DNA of 64,000 nucleotides from Erysipelotrichaceae bacterium (GTDB taxonomy: Bacteria > Bacillota_I > Bacilli_A > Erysipelotrichales > Erysipelotrichaceae). The translations under genes were made by a program, and so were the position numbers. The DNA lies in NCBI GenBank assembly GCA_030694975.1, contig JAUYTU010000017.1, forward strand, positions 1-64,000, written 5' to 3'. A model generated the notes under the pieces. It worked only from the letters and a program-made list of their open reading frames with translations. It was not told the origin of the DNA and did no database searches. Shown piece after piece: positions 53,507 through 61,538 of the stretch (its first letter is position 1; each line of letters begins with the position of its first letter).

Positions 53507-54317
53507 TGGAGGTTAAGAATAAATCGAAACCTTCTTCAAGCAAATATTCGGATAATAGGATCGAATCGTACTTTTCGCGCAGACGGGTATTAACGCCTTC
53601 TGATTCCATTGAAGCAATGAATTCATTGGCTTTTTCAAGAAGTTCAGTATTTCCTTTTTTGACGCCCATGCCGATCGGATTTACTTGTAGAGCATCTAAG
53701 AAGAGAACAGTTGATGCAGGATTCGCTTTTTGATTGCTTGCAGCAGCCAGTAAGCTTAATACAGTGGCTTGAGCAGCACCGGTTGTAACTTCAATAACAG
53801 CAAGTGCTGCACTGTCAGTTTCAATGGCTGTGCCTGGGTTAGCCGCTTTAGAAGTCGGGATATCCAAGAATACTGTACCTTTTTGACCGGCAAATTTGAC
53901 ACCGTCAAACGCTAATACATCATCGATGGTTTTAATGTTATTGGCTTCAACGAACGTTTTATTCACTAAAGTAACCAATGGAAAGTAAACATAAGGGGTG
54001 GTGAAGTCAATGGTTTCCTGACGTGCCGGAGTGATGGACATGGATGCGATGATAATGTCGATTTCACCGGTTTGTAAGGATGTAATCAATGTGCCAAACG
54101 GTAAGTCAACAATTTCAACTTCGCGGCCCATAAATTCACCAAGTTCTTTGGCTATATCTACACTGATACCGCTTGGGTTGCTAGAGGAATCTACGGTTTC
54201 AAAGGGCGGATAGCGAAGATCCATACCTACTTTCAATGCGGGAAGTTCTTCTTTGGGTGCGCACGCAGACAATGCGAGCAAGATGACGGATATGATGAGG
54301 ATGAGTGATTTTTTCAT
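53499..54317 (-). CDS. Amino-acid ABC transporter binding lipoprotein
   Basis: A 272-residue family 3 solute-binding protein anchored at the outer membrane face through Cys19 (lipobox LSAC). The N-lobe has VGMDLRYPPFETVD and GISVDIAKELGEFMGREVEIVD; GEIDIIIASMSITPARQETIDFTTPY is the family core. The basic-residue pattern of the site includes SITPARQE, where Arg usually binds the ligand carboxylate. First gene of the operon; the amino acid cannot be told. Confidence 0.92.
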   Translation of the reverse strand: MKKSLILIISVILLALSACAPKEELPALKVGMDLRYPPFETVDSSSNPSGISVDIAKELGEFMGREVEIVDLPFGTLITSLQTGEIDIIIASMSITPARQETIDFTTPYVYFPLVTLVNKTFVEANNIKTIDDVLAFDGVKFAGQKGTVFLDIPTSKAANPGTAIETDSAALAVIEVTTGAAQATVLSLLAAASNQKANPASTVLFLDALQVNPIGMGVKKGNTELLEKANEFIASMESEGVNTRLREKYDSILLSEYLLEEGFDLFLTSND

Positions 54318-54405
54318 GTTAAGGGTTTCCTTTTCTAATCGTAAGTAAAGTATACGTATTTTATGCCACTGTTACAACAGATATGATTTTATACAATTTA
54401 ATTGA

Positions 54406-55272
54406 TTAAATATTCGTTAGTTCTGTCCAATCTTCTGGAATTTTGGAGTTTTGAGCAAAGATTGCACCTAACAACATAGCTCTTTCTGCACTAGCGCCAC
54501 CCAAACGGACATTAGTCTCGACCATGTCTTCAAATGAAGTACATTGATTCAAGATTCTGAAAATAAGTGGAACCGATTGTGGAATGTGACAGGCAATTCC
54601 TGCATATTGTTTAATAAAGTCTCGGGTGTTTTCCATACTCAATGCCATCGCGAGTTTTTCTTTATAAGTCTCTGGGGCAAGTTCAATGGCTTTTTCAAGA
54701 AGTTCCAATCTCGGCATACGAGCCATATTTTCGAAAATGTAGTCAAACATATCAAAGAACTGACGATATTCAACTTTATCGGTGAAAAGTTGTGTGAGTT
54801 GCCAGGCACGATCATTTCCAAGTCCAAGTTCTTTGCTTACTAAATATGGAATAAATCCGACCAAATGGTCATCAGATACCGGTAATGTTGGCAAATTGAG
54901 TCTCAATTTTGATGACATCGCATTGATTAACATTGTGTGGTTGTAGGTCTCAATGTACCCAATATAAGGTCCGCCTGGTTTGGTCTGTTCGAAGATCAAA
55001 TTCCGATAATCTTCAATATCGAAGTCCGATTTTTCTTTGATTGCATCAAAAAGCCATTTCAGATACATTCCCTGAGTTGTAACATCTCCGAGTTTGGCGT
55101 AGGGATAGCCGTAAAACGATGGTTTAGCTTTTGAGTAATGTTCAAGTGATGGAAGTTGAAATACGAGCGATTGTGTTTTTGCGAGTTCTTCAAGATAGTC
55201 CATGTCGTAAATCCAGTGAAAGCCAAGGCTGGCCGCGTTGGCGATAAGTGCGGGTTTGATATATTGGTTCAT
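54406..55272 (-). CDS. ADP-ribosylglycohydrolase-like protein (J1-crystallin type)
   Basis: A 288-residue all-helical protein of the ADP-ribosylglycohydrolase fold. ALIANAASLGFHWIYD near the start and CHIPQSVPLIFRILNQCTSFEDMVETNVRLGGASAERAML near 225-265 are the matching family segments. The acidic pairs that bind magnesium in active enzymes are lost: GGASAE replaces GGDTD, and GDVTTQG replaces the Thr-Asp-Asp region. This pattern resembles the J1-crystallin-like branch, so the ADP-ribose hydrolase activity is doubtful. Single-gene unit. Confidence 0.82.
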   Translation of the reverse strand: MNQYIKPALIANAASLGFHWIYDMDYLEELAKTQSLVFQLPSLEHYSKAKPSFYGYPYAKLGDVTTQGMYLKWLFDAIKEKSDFDIEDYRNLIFEQTKPGGPYIGYIETYNHTMLINAMSSKLRLNLPTLPVSDDHLVGFIPYLVSKELGLGNDRAWQLTQLFTDKVEYRQFFDMFDYIFENMARMPRLELLEKAIELAPETYKEKLAMALSMENTRDFIKQYAGIACHIPQSVPLIFRILNQCTSFEDMVETNVRLGGASAERAMLLGAIFAQNSKIPEDWTELTNI

Positions 55273-55344
55273 AGGTTACCTCTTTTCTCTATTATATTAC
55301 AATTTTACGTTTCGCCTAATGATATGCATTGCATACAATTTAAA

Positions 55345-55362
55345 AGCTCCTCTTCAGGAGCT
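55345..55362 (-). terminator. Terminator of the alpha/beta hydrolase gene
   Basis: AGCTCCT (55345-55351) pairs with AGGAGCT (55356-55362) around CTTC; TTTAAATT follows on the minus strand. Confidence 0.78.
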
Positions 55363-56148
55363 CGTACTGTGTAGAATGAAGTTTTCAAGAATTTGATTGA
55401 ATGAACCTGGGGAATCCAAATTGGCTACGTGAGACGCCCCTTCTACTGTGAATGTTTCACATCCCGGATAGGCTTCCGGCCAATGTTTCATACATTTCTT
55501 AATCGTGCTCGTTCTGTCATTTTCGCCACATCCGACAAACAATGGTGCGTCAAATTGGAAATTCATCTCTCTAAGACATGTATTAAGGCCTCCCCATGAA
55601 TTAACAAACTCCCTTTTGTTGAATTTATTTATCATAGATGCATACATTTTTCTGGCCTCAGGTGTCGTTGTGCATGCTTTGGTCATTTCTTTCATCAGCA
55701 TTTTCCAAGGATATAGGTTCATCAGTGAAACGGAGTGCTTAAGTGTCCACTTTTCAAAAGATGAATATACCGGCAGAAAGATCGGTGTCGATCCTGTGAT
55801 TAAATATCCTTTCGCTTTACCATAATTGTGAGCGAACTCTTGAATGATGTATCCGCCCATGGATAATCCAATCAAAAGATAGTTCTCAATCTCTTCTTTT
55901 AGAATGATGTTGTACACATCTTCGGCCGCAAGTCTTACGGAAAATTCTTCGCATGGTCTTGAACTTCCATGTCCTCGCACATCGATGTTAACGATGGAGT
56001 ACCGTTCACTGAAGTATTCTATCTGAGGCGTCCACATATCACTGTCGACTCCATACCCGTGAATAAAAATTAAAGTATATTCTGTCTTTAAATCATTCAT
56101 ATAATAAGTCGTATCGCATAAATAACCATTAATCTTACGTCGTTCCAT
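55354..56148 (-). CDS. Alpha/beta hydrolase
   Basis: A 264-residue alpha/beta-hydrolase. FIHGYGVDSDMW is the oxyanion part, LLIGLSMGGYIIQEFA the nucleophile elbow with Ser in GLSMGG near 94, VGCGENDRTS holds the acid and GASHVANLDSPGSF the catalytic His. It is cytosolic. The start at 56148 has AAAGGT at good spacing; the longer form would use GTG at 56172. The likely substrate class is esters or related small molecules. Confidence 0.86.
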   Translation of the reverse strand: MERRKINGYLCDTTYYMNDLKTEYTLIFIHGYGVDSDMWTPQIEYFSERYSIVNIDVRGHGSSRPCEEFSVRLAAEDVYNIILKEEIENYLLIGLSMGGYIIQEFAHNYGKAKGYLITGSTPIFLPVYSSFEKWTLKHSVSLMNLYPWKMLMKEMTKACTTTPEARKMYASMINKFNKREFVNSWGGLNTCLREMNFQFDAPLFVGCGENDRTSTIKKCMKHWPEAYPGCETFTVEGASHVANLDSPGSFNQILENFILHSTSS

Positions 56149-56324
56149 ATAATTACCTTTTGTTTCTGTCACTATATCATTATACCACGTAAATTGATAA
56201 ATATACGGAAAATCGAAATATAATCAGAATAATTATATGATATATTGTTCTTATAACTATTGACCTACATGATATTGTCTTTATTTGCCATATTTAAGGG
56301 TTTAATCGAATGAATGAAATAAAA

Positions 56325-56348
56325 AAATACCCTGCGAACAGGGTATTT
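56325..56348 (-). terminator. Terminator of the subtilase gene
   Basis: AAATACCCTG (56325-56334) pairs with CAGGGTATTT (56339-56348) around CGAA, followed by TTTTATTT on the minus strand. Confidence 0.88.
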
Positions 56349-56364
56349 GGATAATCGATAAGTA

Positions 56365-57741
56365 TTACGGTGTCAAACCCAATGCGGCATCAGCAGTAAT
56401 CAAACCATAACCGGTTGCATCAGCACCCCATGATATAACTTTGATCGATCCATTGGGTTGATAGACATTCTTCGAACCAGCACCCATTGGAATGGCAGCC
56501 GCTTCTAGAATATCTTCTGCATCAGAAGCAACTAATGTAGGATTTTTTTCAAGCATTAATGCAACGATTCCTGCGACATGTGGGCTCGCCATTGATGTTC
56601 CGCCTAAGAAATAGAATGTTCTTGCAATTCCACTATTCAATTGATATGGACCGACGATCCAGGAACCCGGAGCAGCAACATCTAAATCTTGACCTTCCTT
56701 TGCGCGACTTGAGAATTCAGTAATGTACATTTGATTGATAGAGTTAGTTTCTGTTACATTTAAACCATTCCACCAAGAACCACCTGTACCTGGATACCAT
56801 TCACCGATCCACCCGGAGGCGGCAACGGATATGACAGGTTCGTAAGCCCCAGGATAACCCATGCCTGCTGTACCGCTGTTACCTGCGGAAGCAACGATGA
56901 TTACACCAGCCGCAATTGCATAGTCAATAGCTTCTTTTTCAATTGCATCTAAAGCTGATCCACCTAAACTCATGTTAATAACAACTGGATAGTCTGCCAA
57001 TGGACCTAGCTTAAGGTTGGCTACATAAGTGATACCCATAGCTATTACTGAGGACCATCCGCTTCCATTTTGATTCAGTACCTTGACTGGAATAATTGTT
57101 ACATTTGGAGCCACACCGTTAATTGGTGTACCACGTAAGTTGTATCCCAAAATTGTGCTTGTAACATGAGTTCCATGACCATTTTGATCATGTTCCCATT
57201 TGTTCGGTTGGAACGAAACACTTCCTGCTAATCCAGCTCCACCGCCAAAGGAAGCCGCATATTCTTCTGCAATTCTTTCTTCTGGGAAGTATTGACGCCA
57301 GGAATCGTGTAAGCCAGTATCTAGTACTGCTACATAAACTCCTGTACCATCGTATTCTACTGTGCGATTATTTGGTCCAGGATTTGTTACGTTGATAACG
57401 TCAAGATTCCATGTACCATAACCACTATTAAAATCTGTTAATCCTACAGTGTCGATTGGAGCCCCATTACGCTCAGCATCTTCACCAACTGCTTCAACAA
57501 ACGGTAGCGCTACGATTAGCGCAACTTTATCTTCTCTAACCTTCATCGTCAAAGCGTCTAGTTCTTCAAAAACTGTAAGAACGGTTCCGTGTCCTTTTAA
57601 TACCTTAAGGACCTCAGCTGTGACATCTGATTTTAAGACGACATTCAAATTCACGGTTCCGATTTTACCGGCTGCCCCAACGGGTAGAAGCGCTAGGAGC
57701 ATAGTAGATACAACAATAAATCTCAACAAGATTCGTTTCAT
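56365..57741 (-). CDS. Secreted subtilisin-like serine protease (S8)
   Basis: A 458-residue secreted protease. A signal peptide (residues 1-24, ending VGAAG) is followed by an I9-like propeptide region (about 28-90) that acts as an intramolecular chaperone. The S8 domain has Asp141 (VAVLDTGLH), His192 (NGHGTHVTS), oxyanion Asn288 (ASAGNSG) and Ser383 (GGTSMASPHVAG). All catalytic residues are present. The mature enzyme should act outside the cell to degrade proteins. The gene has an unusual structured leader at 57782-57848. Confidence 0.92.
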   Translation of the reverse strand: MKRILLRFIVVSTMLLALLPVGAAGKIGTVNLNVVLKSDVTAEVLKVLKGHGTVLTVFEELDALTMKVREDKVALIVALPFVEAVGEDAERNGAPIDTVGLTDFNSGYGTWNLDVINVTNPGPNNRTVEYDGTGVYVAVLDTGLHDSWRQYFPEERIAEEYAASFGGGAGLAGSVSFQPNKWEHDQNGHGTHVTSTILGYNLRGTPINGVAPNVTIIPVKVLNQNGSGWSSVIAMGITYVANLKLGPLADYPVVINMSLGGSALDAIEKEAIDYAIAAGVIIVASAGNSGTAGMGYPGAYEPVISVAASGWIGEWYPGTGGSWWNGLNVTETNSINQMYITEFSSRAKEGQDLDVAAPGSWIVGPYQLNSGIARTFYFLGGTSMASPHVAGIVALMLEKNPTLVASDAEDILEAAAIPMGAGSKNVYQPNGSIKVISWGADATGYGLITADAALGLTP

Positions 57742-57781
57742 AAGTTACCCCTTTCTTAAACGACTTGGTCTTCCTGTTAAC

Positions 57782-57848
57782 TTCGGAGAAGATTTGGTAA
57801 AAGGCACTTCTGCTAAAAGAAGTGCTTATGACGATTTCTAACTCCGAA
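57782..57848 (-). promoter_or_regulatory. Structured leader RNA of the subtilase gene
   Basis: TTCGGAG (57782-57788) is complementary to CTCCGAA (57842-57848). Within this outer 7-bp stem lies an 8-bp hairpin, GCACTTCT (57804-57811) with AGAAGTGC (57818-57825), followed on the minus strand by CCTTTT. The element ends about 40 nt before the start codon. It could be a cis-regulatory RNA; I could not match it to a known riboswitch class. Confidence 0.45.
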
Positions 57849-58060
57849 TGCTTGGATTAATTCAATTATACTCCTTTAAAAATAAATGAAAACCGATATG
57901 CGATATATAATTGATGAAATGTAAGATAGTAGTCATGACTTTTCATGAATTTTCATGACAAATCAAAAAGTGACAAACCAATCTCATTAGAACAGGGTTG
58001 GCAAAGGTGTTATAATTAAATTATTAAAGATTTAATTAATAAGTAAAGAGAGGAAATACC

Positions 58061-58924
58061 ATGAACATCAAAGATTTTCGTTTTGACGGAAGTAAGAAAT
58101 TCAAAATCAATGACTTCGAAACGAAGCAGGAAGGCAATTTTAAAGATCGAGCAGAAGCTGAGGAACGACGTGATGATCACATCATGGATTTACAAGTTCT
58201 TCAAGAAAAGCTTTATGCTGAAGGTAAGGAAGGTGTTCTGATCATCTTTCAAGCGATGGATGCGGCAGGTAAAGACGGAGCGGTCAAATATGTTATGAGT
58301 GGTGTCAACCCTGCTGGCATATCTGTACACAATTTTAAAGTGCCCTCATCAGAAGAGTTGGCTCATGATTACTTATGGAGAGCGATGAAAGTTGCTCCGC
58401 AACGTGGTATGATCACTATTTTCAATCGATCTTACTATGAGGATGTGCTCGTTGTTAAAGTTCATCAATTGCACAAGAAAGTCGGTCTTCCTGAAAGAGT
58501 AGTTACGGACGGCATTTTTGAGGATCGTTACAATCAAATCATAAACTACGAAAAGCATCTGCATCAAAACGGCTTTCGAGTCATTAAGATTTTTTTGAAT
58601 ATTTCAAGAGAAGAGCAGAAGAAACAATTTTTACAACGAATTGATGATCCAGCAAAGAATTGGAAGTTCAGTGATGGAGATATTGTTGAGCGTGGCTATT
58701 GGGATAAATATATGGAAGCGTATGAAGCCGCAATCAATGCTACATCCACGCCGGAATGTCCGTGGTACGTTGTACCTTCGGATAAGAAATGGTTTGCACG
58801 AGCTTTGATCGCAGAGATTGTTGTGAGTACGTTGGAAGAAATTGATCCTAAGTATCCGGATGTCAGTGAGGAAAGAAAACAAAGACTCGCAGAATTCAGG
58901 GGTATGCTAATCAACGAAGAATAG
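58061..58924 (+). CDS. Polyphosphate kinase 2 family protein
   Basis: A 287-residue PPK2-type phosphotransferase using polyphosphate to phosphorylate nucleotides, or the reverse. Walker A is FQAMDAAGKDG (63-73), the lid region has VPSSEELAHDYLWR and Walker B lies in IFNRSYYEDVLVVKVH. RIDDPAKNWKFSDGDIVERGYWDKYMEAYE is the family C-terminal signature. A single-domain length fits class I or III enzymes working on NDP or NMP. It has its own terminator; preceding ribosome-binding site GAGAGGA. Confidence 0.92.
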   Translation: MNIKDFRFDGSKKFKINDFETKQEGNFKDRAEAEERRDDHIMDLQVLQEKLYAEGKEGVLIIFQAMDAAGKDGAVKYVMSGVNPAGISVHNFKVPSSEELAHDYLWRAMKVAPQRGMITIFNRSYYEDVLVVKVHQLHKKVGLPERVVTDGIFEDRYNQIINYEKHLHQNGFRVIKIFLNISREEQKKQFLQRIDDPAKNWKFSDGDIVERGYWDKYMEAYEAAINATSTPECPWYVVPSDKKWFARALIAEIVVSTLEEIDPKYPDVSEERKQRLAEFRGMLINEE

Positions 58925-58931
58925 CTTAGAC

Positions 58932-58955
58932 AGGCCGTAGTTATGCGGTCTTTTT
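58932..58955 (+). terminator. Terminator of the PPK2 gene
   Basis: AGGCCG (58932-58937) pairs with CGGTCT (58946-58951, one G-U), followed by TTTT. Confidence 0.7.
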
Positions 58956-58967
58956 GTTAAACAAAAA

Positions 58968-58988
58968 CACTCCATCAGGGATGAAGTG
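58968..58988 (-). terminator. Terminator of the ion channel gene
   Basis: CACTCCATC (58968-58976) pairs with GATGAAGTG (58980-58988, one G-U), followed by TTTTTG on the minus strand. Confidence 0.75.
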
Positions 58989-58995
58989 AGATATG

Positions 58996-59787
58996 TTATT
59001 TGATTGGTTCCCCACAGTTTGAACAATACTTCTTATCAGATACTGATTCTTTTGCGGATTCTTCAATAAAACCCGCGGATATAATCCCCGTGGGAACTGC
59101 TACCATTAAAATGCCGAGCACAGCAATGATACCTGCAACTATTCTGCCTCCCAAAGTAATTGGATAAATATCGCCATAACCAGCCGTGGTAAATGTTGCG
59201 ATAGCCCACAATAAACCTGAAAAGGCGTTAGCGAAGACTTCTGGTTGAGCACGATTCTCTAATGCATGCATTAGTACAGAAGAAACGACCATTAACAATG
59301 ATACGACAAATAACGATGACAGCAATTGGCTTTTCTTTGCTACGAAAACATTGGCAATGGTTTTAAGTGCTGATGTATAGCGATTTACTTTAAATATTCT
59401 CATCAATCGTATCATTCTGAAAATGCGCAAAACCCGCAGATCAATCGGCATTAAAAATGGTAAGTAAAACGGTAAAATAGCCACAAGATCTATAATGGCC
59501 ATGAAAGAATATGAGTGCTTCAATCTTGCTTTGAAAGGTTTAAGTTGGGGATACCTTAAATCCGCAGTCCACAGTCGCATGATATATTCAATTGTAAAAA
59601 TGACGATTGAAACTAACTCGATGTTGGAAGACCATCGATAATATGTCTCACTCATTTCAAACGTGTCCACGATTATAAGTAATATATTTACTATGATAAT
59701 CCCGATAATCAGAAAGTCAAAAATATCACTGGCAAGATTGTTCTCACCATCTTCTTTGATGATGTTATATGTCCACTTTTTAATCAT
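58996..59787 (-). CDS. Voltage-gated K+ channel-like protein
   Basis: A 263-residue six-helix channel subunit. Counting from 59787, helices S1-S3 lie in 20-110. S4 has regularly spaced Arg (DLRVLRIFRMIRLMRIFKVNR, about 116-136). The pore loop carries the selectivity filter TTAGYGDIYP (200-209). A single zinc-ribbon half CSNCGEPIK ends the protein. A tetramer would pass K+ through the membrane. The start at 59787 follows AAGGATGG; the upstream ATG at 59820 lacks such a site. Confidence 0.9.
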   Translation of the reverse strand: MIKKWTYNIIKEDGENNLASDIFDFLIIGIIIVNILLIIVDTFEMSETYYRWSSNIELVSIVIFTIEYIMRLWTADLRYPQLKPFKARLKHSYSFMAIIDLVAILPFYLPFLMPIDLRVLRIFRMIRLMRIFKVNRYTSALKTIANVFVAKKSQLLSSLFVVSLLMVVSSVLMHALENRAQPEVFANAFSGLLWAIATFTTAGYGDIYPITLGGRIVAGIIAVLGILMVAVPTGIISAGFIEESAKESVSDKKYCSNCGEPIK

Positions 59788-59952
59788 ATATAGTACCATC
59801 CTTAATTCAATTATACACATTCAACCTATATTTTGATTAAATGTCGTAATTTGATTCGAAATTAAAGAGATATACGATGCAAAAGTGTAAATATTGGGAA
59901 TTATTCGATAAGAAAAGTATTGGATCTATCAGACCAGATACTAGAAAGTTTA

Positions 59953-60423
59953 TTAGATTTCAACATTCATCAATACATTATATATTCCAATACATGCAAC
60001 ATATACCGTCGCAAATAGGTAGGTCCAGTTGGCTTTTTTTACATAAAGATAAATCAATAGCGGAACAATTATGAATCCTCCGGCTAGCAGAATGATCAAA
60101 TCAGATTGTTCATAAAGAGCAATTCCAATCATAACCAGAACTACCATTAGCAATAACGTCAGAGCGGCTGACCAAAGAGTATGTTTCAGTTGTTCTTTTG
60201 TCAGCAACCACTTAGCAACGAATACTAAGGCGATAGCTCCTACAGCATACGCCGCAAACGCCAGAAAGTAAGAGGAAACCTCTCCGGATGGTGTTTCGCC
60301 AAGCAGTTGAAAACCATTAATTATGATGGCTAGCACAATAAAGCCAATACTGAATAACACAAACCCTCCCAACATGATCGTTAGTGCAGAAACGATCATC
60401 GCAGATATGTTTTTTGTCTTCAT
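59953..60423 (-). CDS. Four- to five-helix membrane protein
   Basis: A 156-residue hydrophobic protein with helices at about 8-32, 48-68, 85-102, 107-123 and 130-152. I do not recognise it. It begins with GGAGAT as ribosome-binding site and follows an XRE-type regulator gene by about 27 nt, so the two are probably cotranscribed, a frequent arrangement of small regulators with membrane proteins. Confidence 0.65.
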   Translation of the reverse strand: MKTKNISAMIVSALTIMLGGFVLFSIGFIVLAIIINGFQLLGETPSGEVSSYFLAFAAYAVGAIALVFVAKWLLTKEQLKHTLWSAALTLLLMVVLVMIGIALYEQSDLIILLAGGFIIVPLLIYLYVKKANWTYLFATVYVACIGIYNVLMNVEI

Positions 60424-60450
60424 AAAGATCTCCTTTCTTTAAAGATAAGG

Positions 60451-60921
60451 CTATCTACATTTTTTAAGAATCTCTCTTGCTAAATGCTCTTCAATTTCAT
60501 CGAAATCAAAGGATGTAATCCTTCGTCGATTATCAGGATCAAGCAAGCGATAATGGTGTGAAAGGATATTCTGCTGAATACAGTAACCATCCTTTTCTAA
60601 AACAGCTTTCCACCAAATCTTACCTCCCATGGTTCTGGGATATTTCACACCTACATCATCAAATGCTATTGCCACAATAATATCCTCAACATCACCTCCC
60701 AGTTGATTATTGATGATTGTACTATTTGAAAAAATAATGGCTAACGCAACGGCACTTGTCCAGCTCAAAGTGCTTCGCCCTTTCTCGATTTCAACCAAAG
60801 TTTTCTTAGAGAGGCCCAATATAGCCGCCATTTTATCTTGGTTAAGACCATATTCATTGCGAATAAGCTTAATGTGTTCGTTCATAATATTAATAAATTG
60901 TGATTTTTTCATAGCAAACAT
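60451..60921 (-). CDS. XRE-family regulator with C-terminal domain
   Basis: A 156-residue regulator. Residues 10-70 are a Cro/C1-type helix-turn-helix (LIRNEYGLNQDKMAAILGLSKKTLVEIEKGR). Residues 85-156 form a second domain (VGVKYPRTMGGKIWWKAVLEKDGYCIQQN) rich in aromatic and basic residues, of a type seen in Gram-positive regulators of unknown ligand. It precedes a membrane-protein gene. Confidence 0.85.
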   Translation of the reverse strand: MFAMKKSQFINIMNEHIKLIRNEYGLNQDKMAAILGLSKKTLVEIEKGRSTLSWTSAVALAIIFSNSTIINNQLGGDVEDIIVAIAFDDVGVKYPRTMGGKIWWKAVLEKDGYCIQQNILSHHYRLLDPDNRRRITSFDFDEIEEHLAREILKKCR

Positions 60922-60987
60922 TGTGTCTCTCTTTGTAGTGTAATTTTACACTATTTGTATACATATTACAACATATTATCCAAAGAA

Positions 60988-61014
60988 AAATCACTTCGTC
61001 GATTGAAGTGATTT
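60988..61014 (-). terminator. Terminator of the His-rich protein gene
   Basis: AAATCACTTC (60988-60997) pairs with GAAGTGATTT (61005-61014); TTCTTTGG follows on the minus strand. Confidence 0.78.
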
Positions 61015-61053
61015 AGCAAAATCATTTATGCTAACTCTATGTCTGATTATAAT

Positions 61054-61356
61054 TTACTCGTCATATGCTGCATTCAACTGCTTAAGCATAACATAGACCG
61101 CTTCATAAGTTTCGCATACATCATTTGGAACTTCGTAATCATGCGTTATTTCTTTAAGCTGAATAAACTCCTCGTCTAAAAGTGGTTTAGCGGGGTGATT
61201 TTCTTTGGTTTTCTGATTGATAACATCGAATAATTTGCGAACATCATGGAACTCCGGATGATGATCTCCATGCACTCGATCTACTACAGGAACGTACTGG
61301 ATTAATACTGGTAATGTATCTTGAGATACTTTGTCATACATTGATAATTGTGCCAT
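61054..61356 (-). CDS. Small His/Asp-rich helical protein
   Basis: A 100-residue acidic protein. VVDRVHGDHHPEFHDVRKLF near residues 24-43 holds four His with acidic residues, and a further His lies at NHPAKP. The spacing of HGDHHPE recalls di-iron or hemerythrin-like iron-sulfur repair proteins (RIC/ScdA type), but the full pattern is not present, so I leave the function open. It is a single-gene unit with its own terminator. Confidence 0.6.
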   Translation of the reverse strand: MAQLSMYDKVSQDTLPVLIQYVPVVDRVHGDHHPEFHDVRKLFDVINQKTKENHPAKPLLDEEFIQLKEITHDYEVPNDVCETYEAVYVMLKQLNAAYDE

Positions 61357-61538
61357 TATATTTCCCTTCTTTCTTTGGGTATAGAGAATCTGATTCTCTT
61401 CTCAATTAATTATAATCATTAGTTATTTATCATGCTTTGATATGAATCAAATTTCTGTATATTTAGTATACTAAATTACAATTTTTGTGTATTTTACAGA
61501 ATAGTCGAGGATTCTTCTTGAGAATTCTCGACTTTCAT

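Noticed and set aside
57750-57850. Match to known c-di-GMP riboswitches in the subtilase leader
   Set aside because: Given the c-di-GMP genes this was tempting, but the conserved core of the class I and II aptamers is not present.
61504-61530. Hairpin after the cyanophycin synthetase gene
   Set aside because: The stem is good (TCGAG/CTCGA with inner pairs), but no T-run follows on the minus strand, so I do not list it as a terminator.
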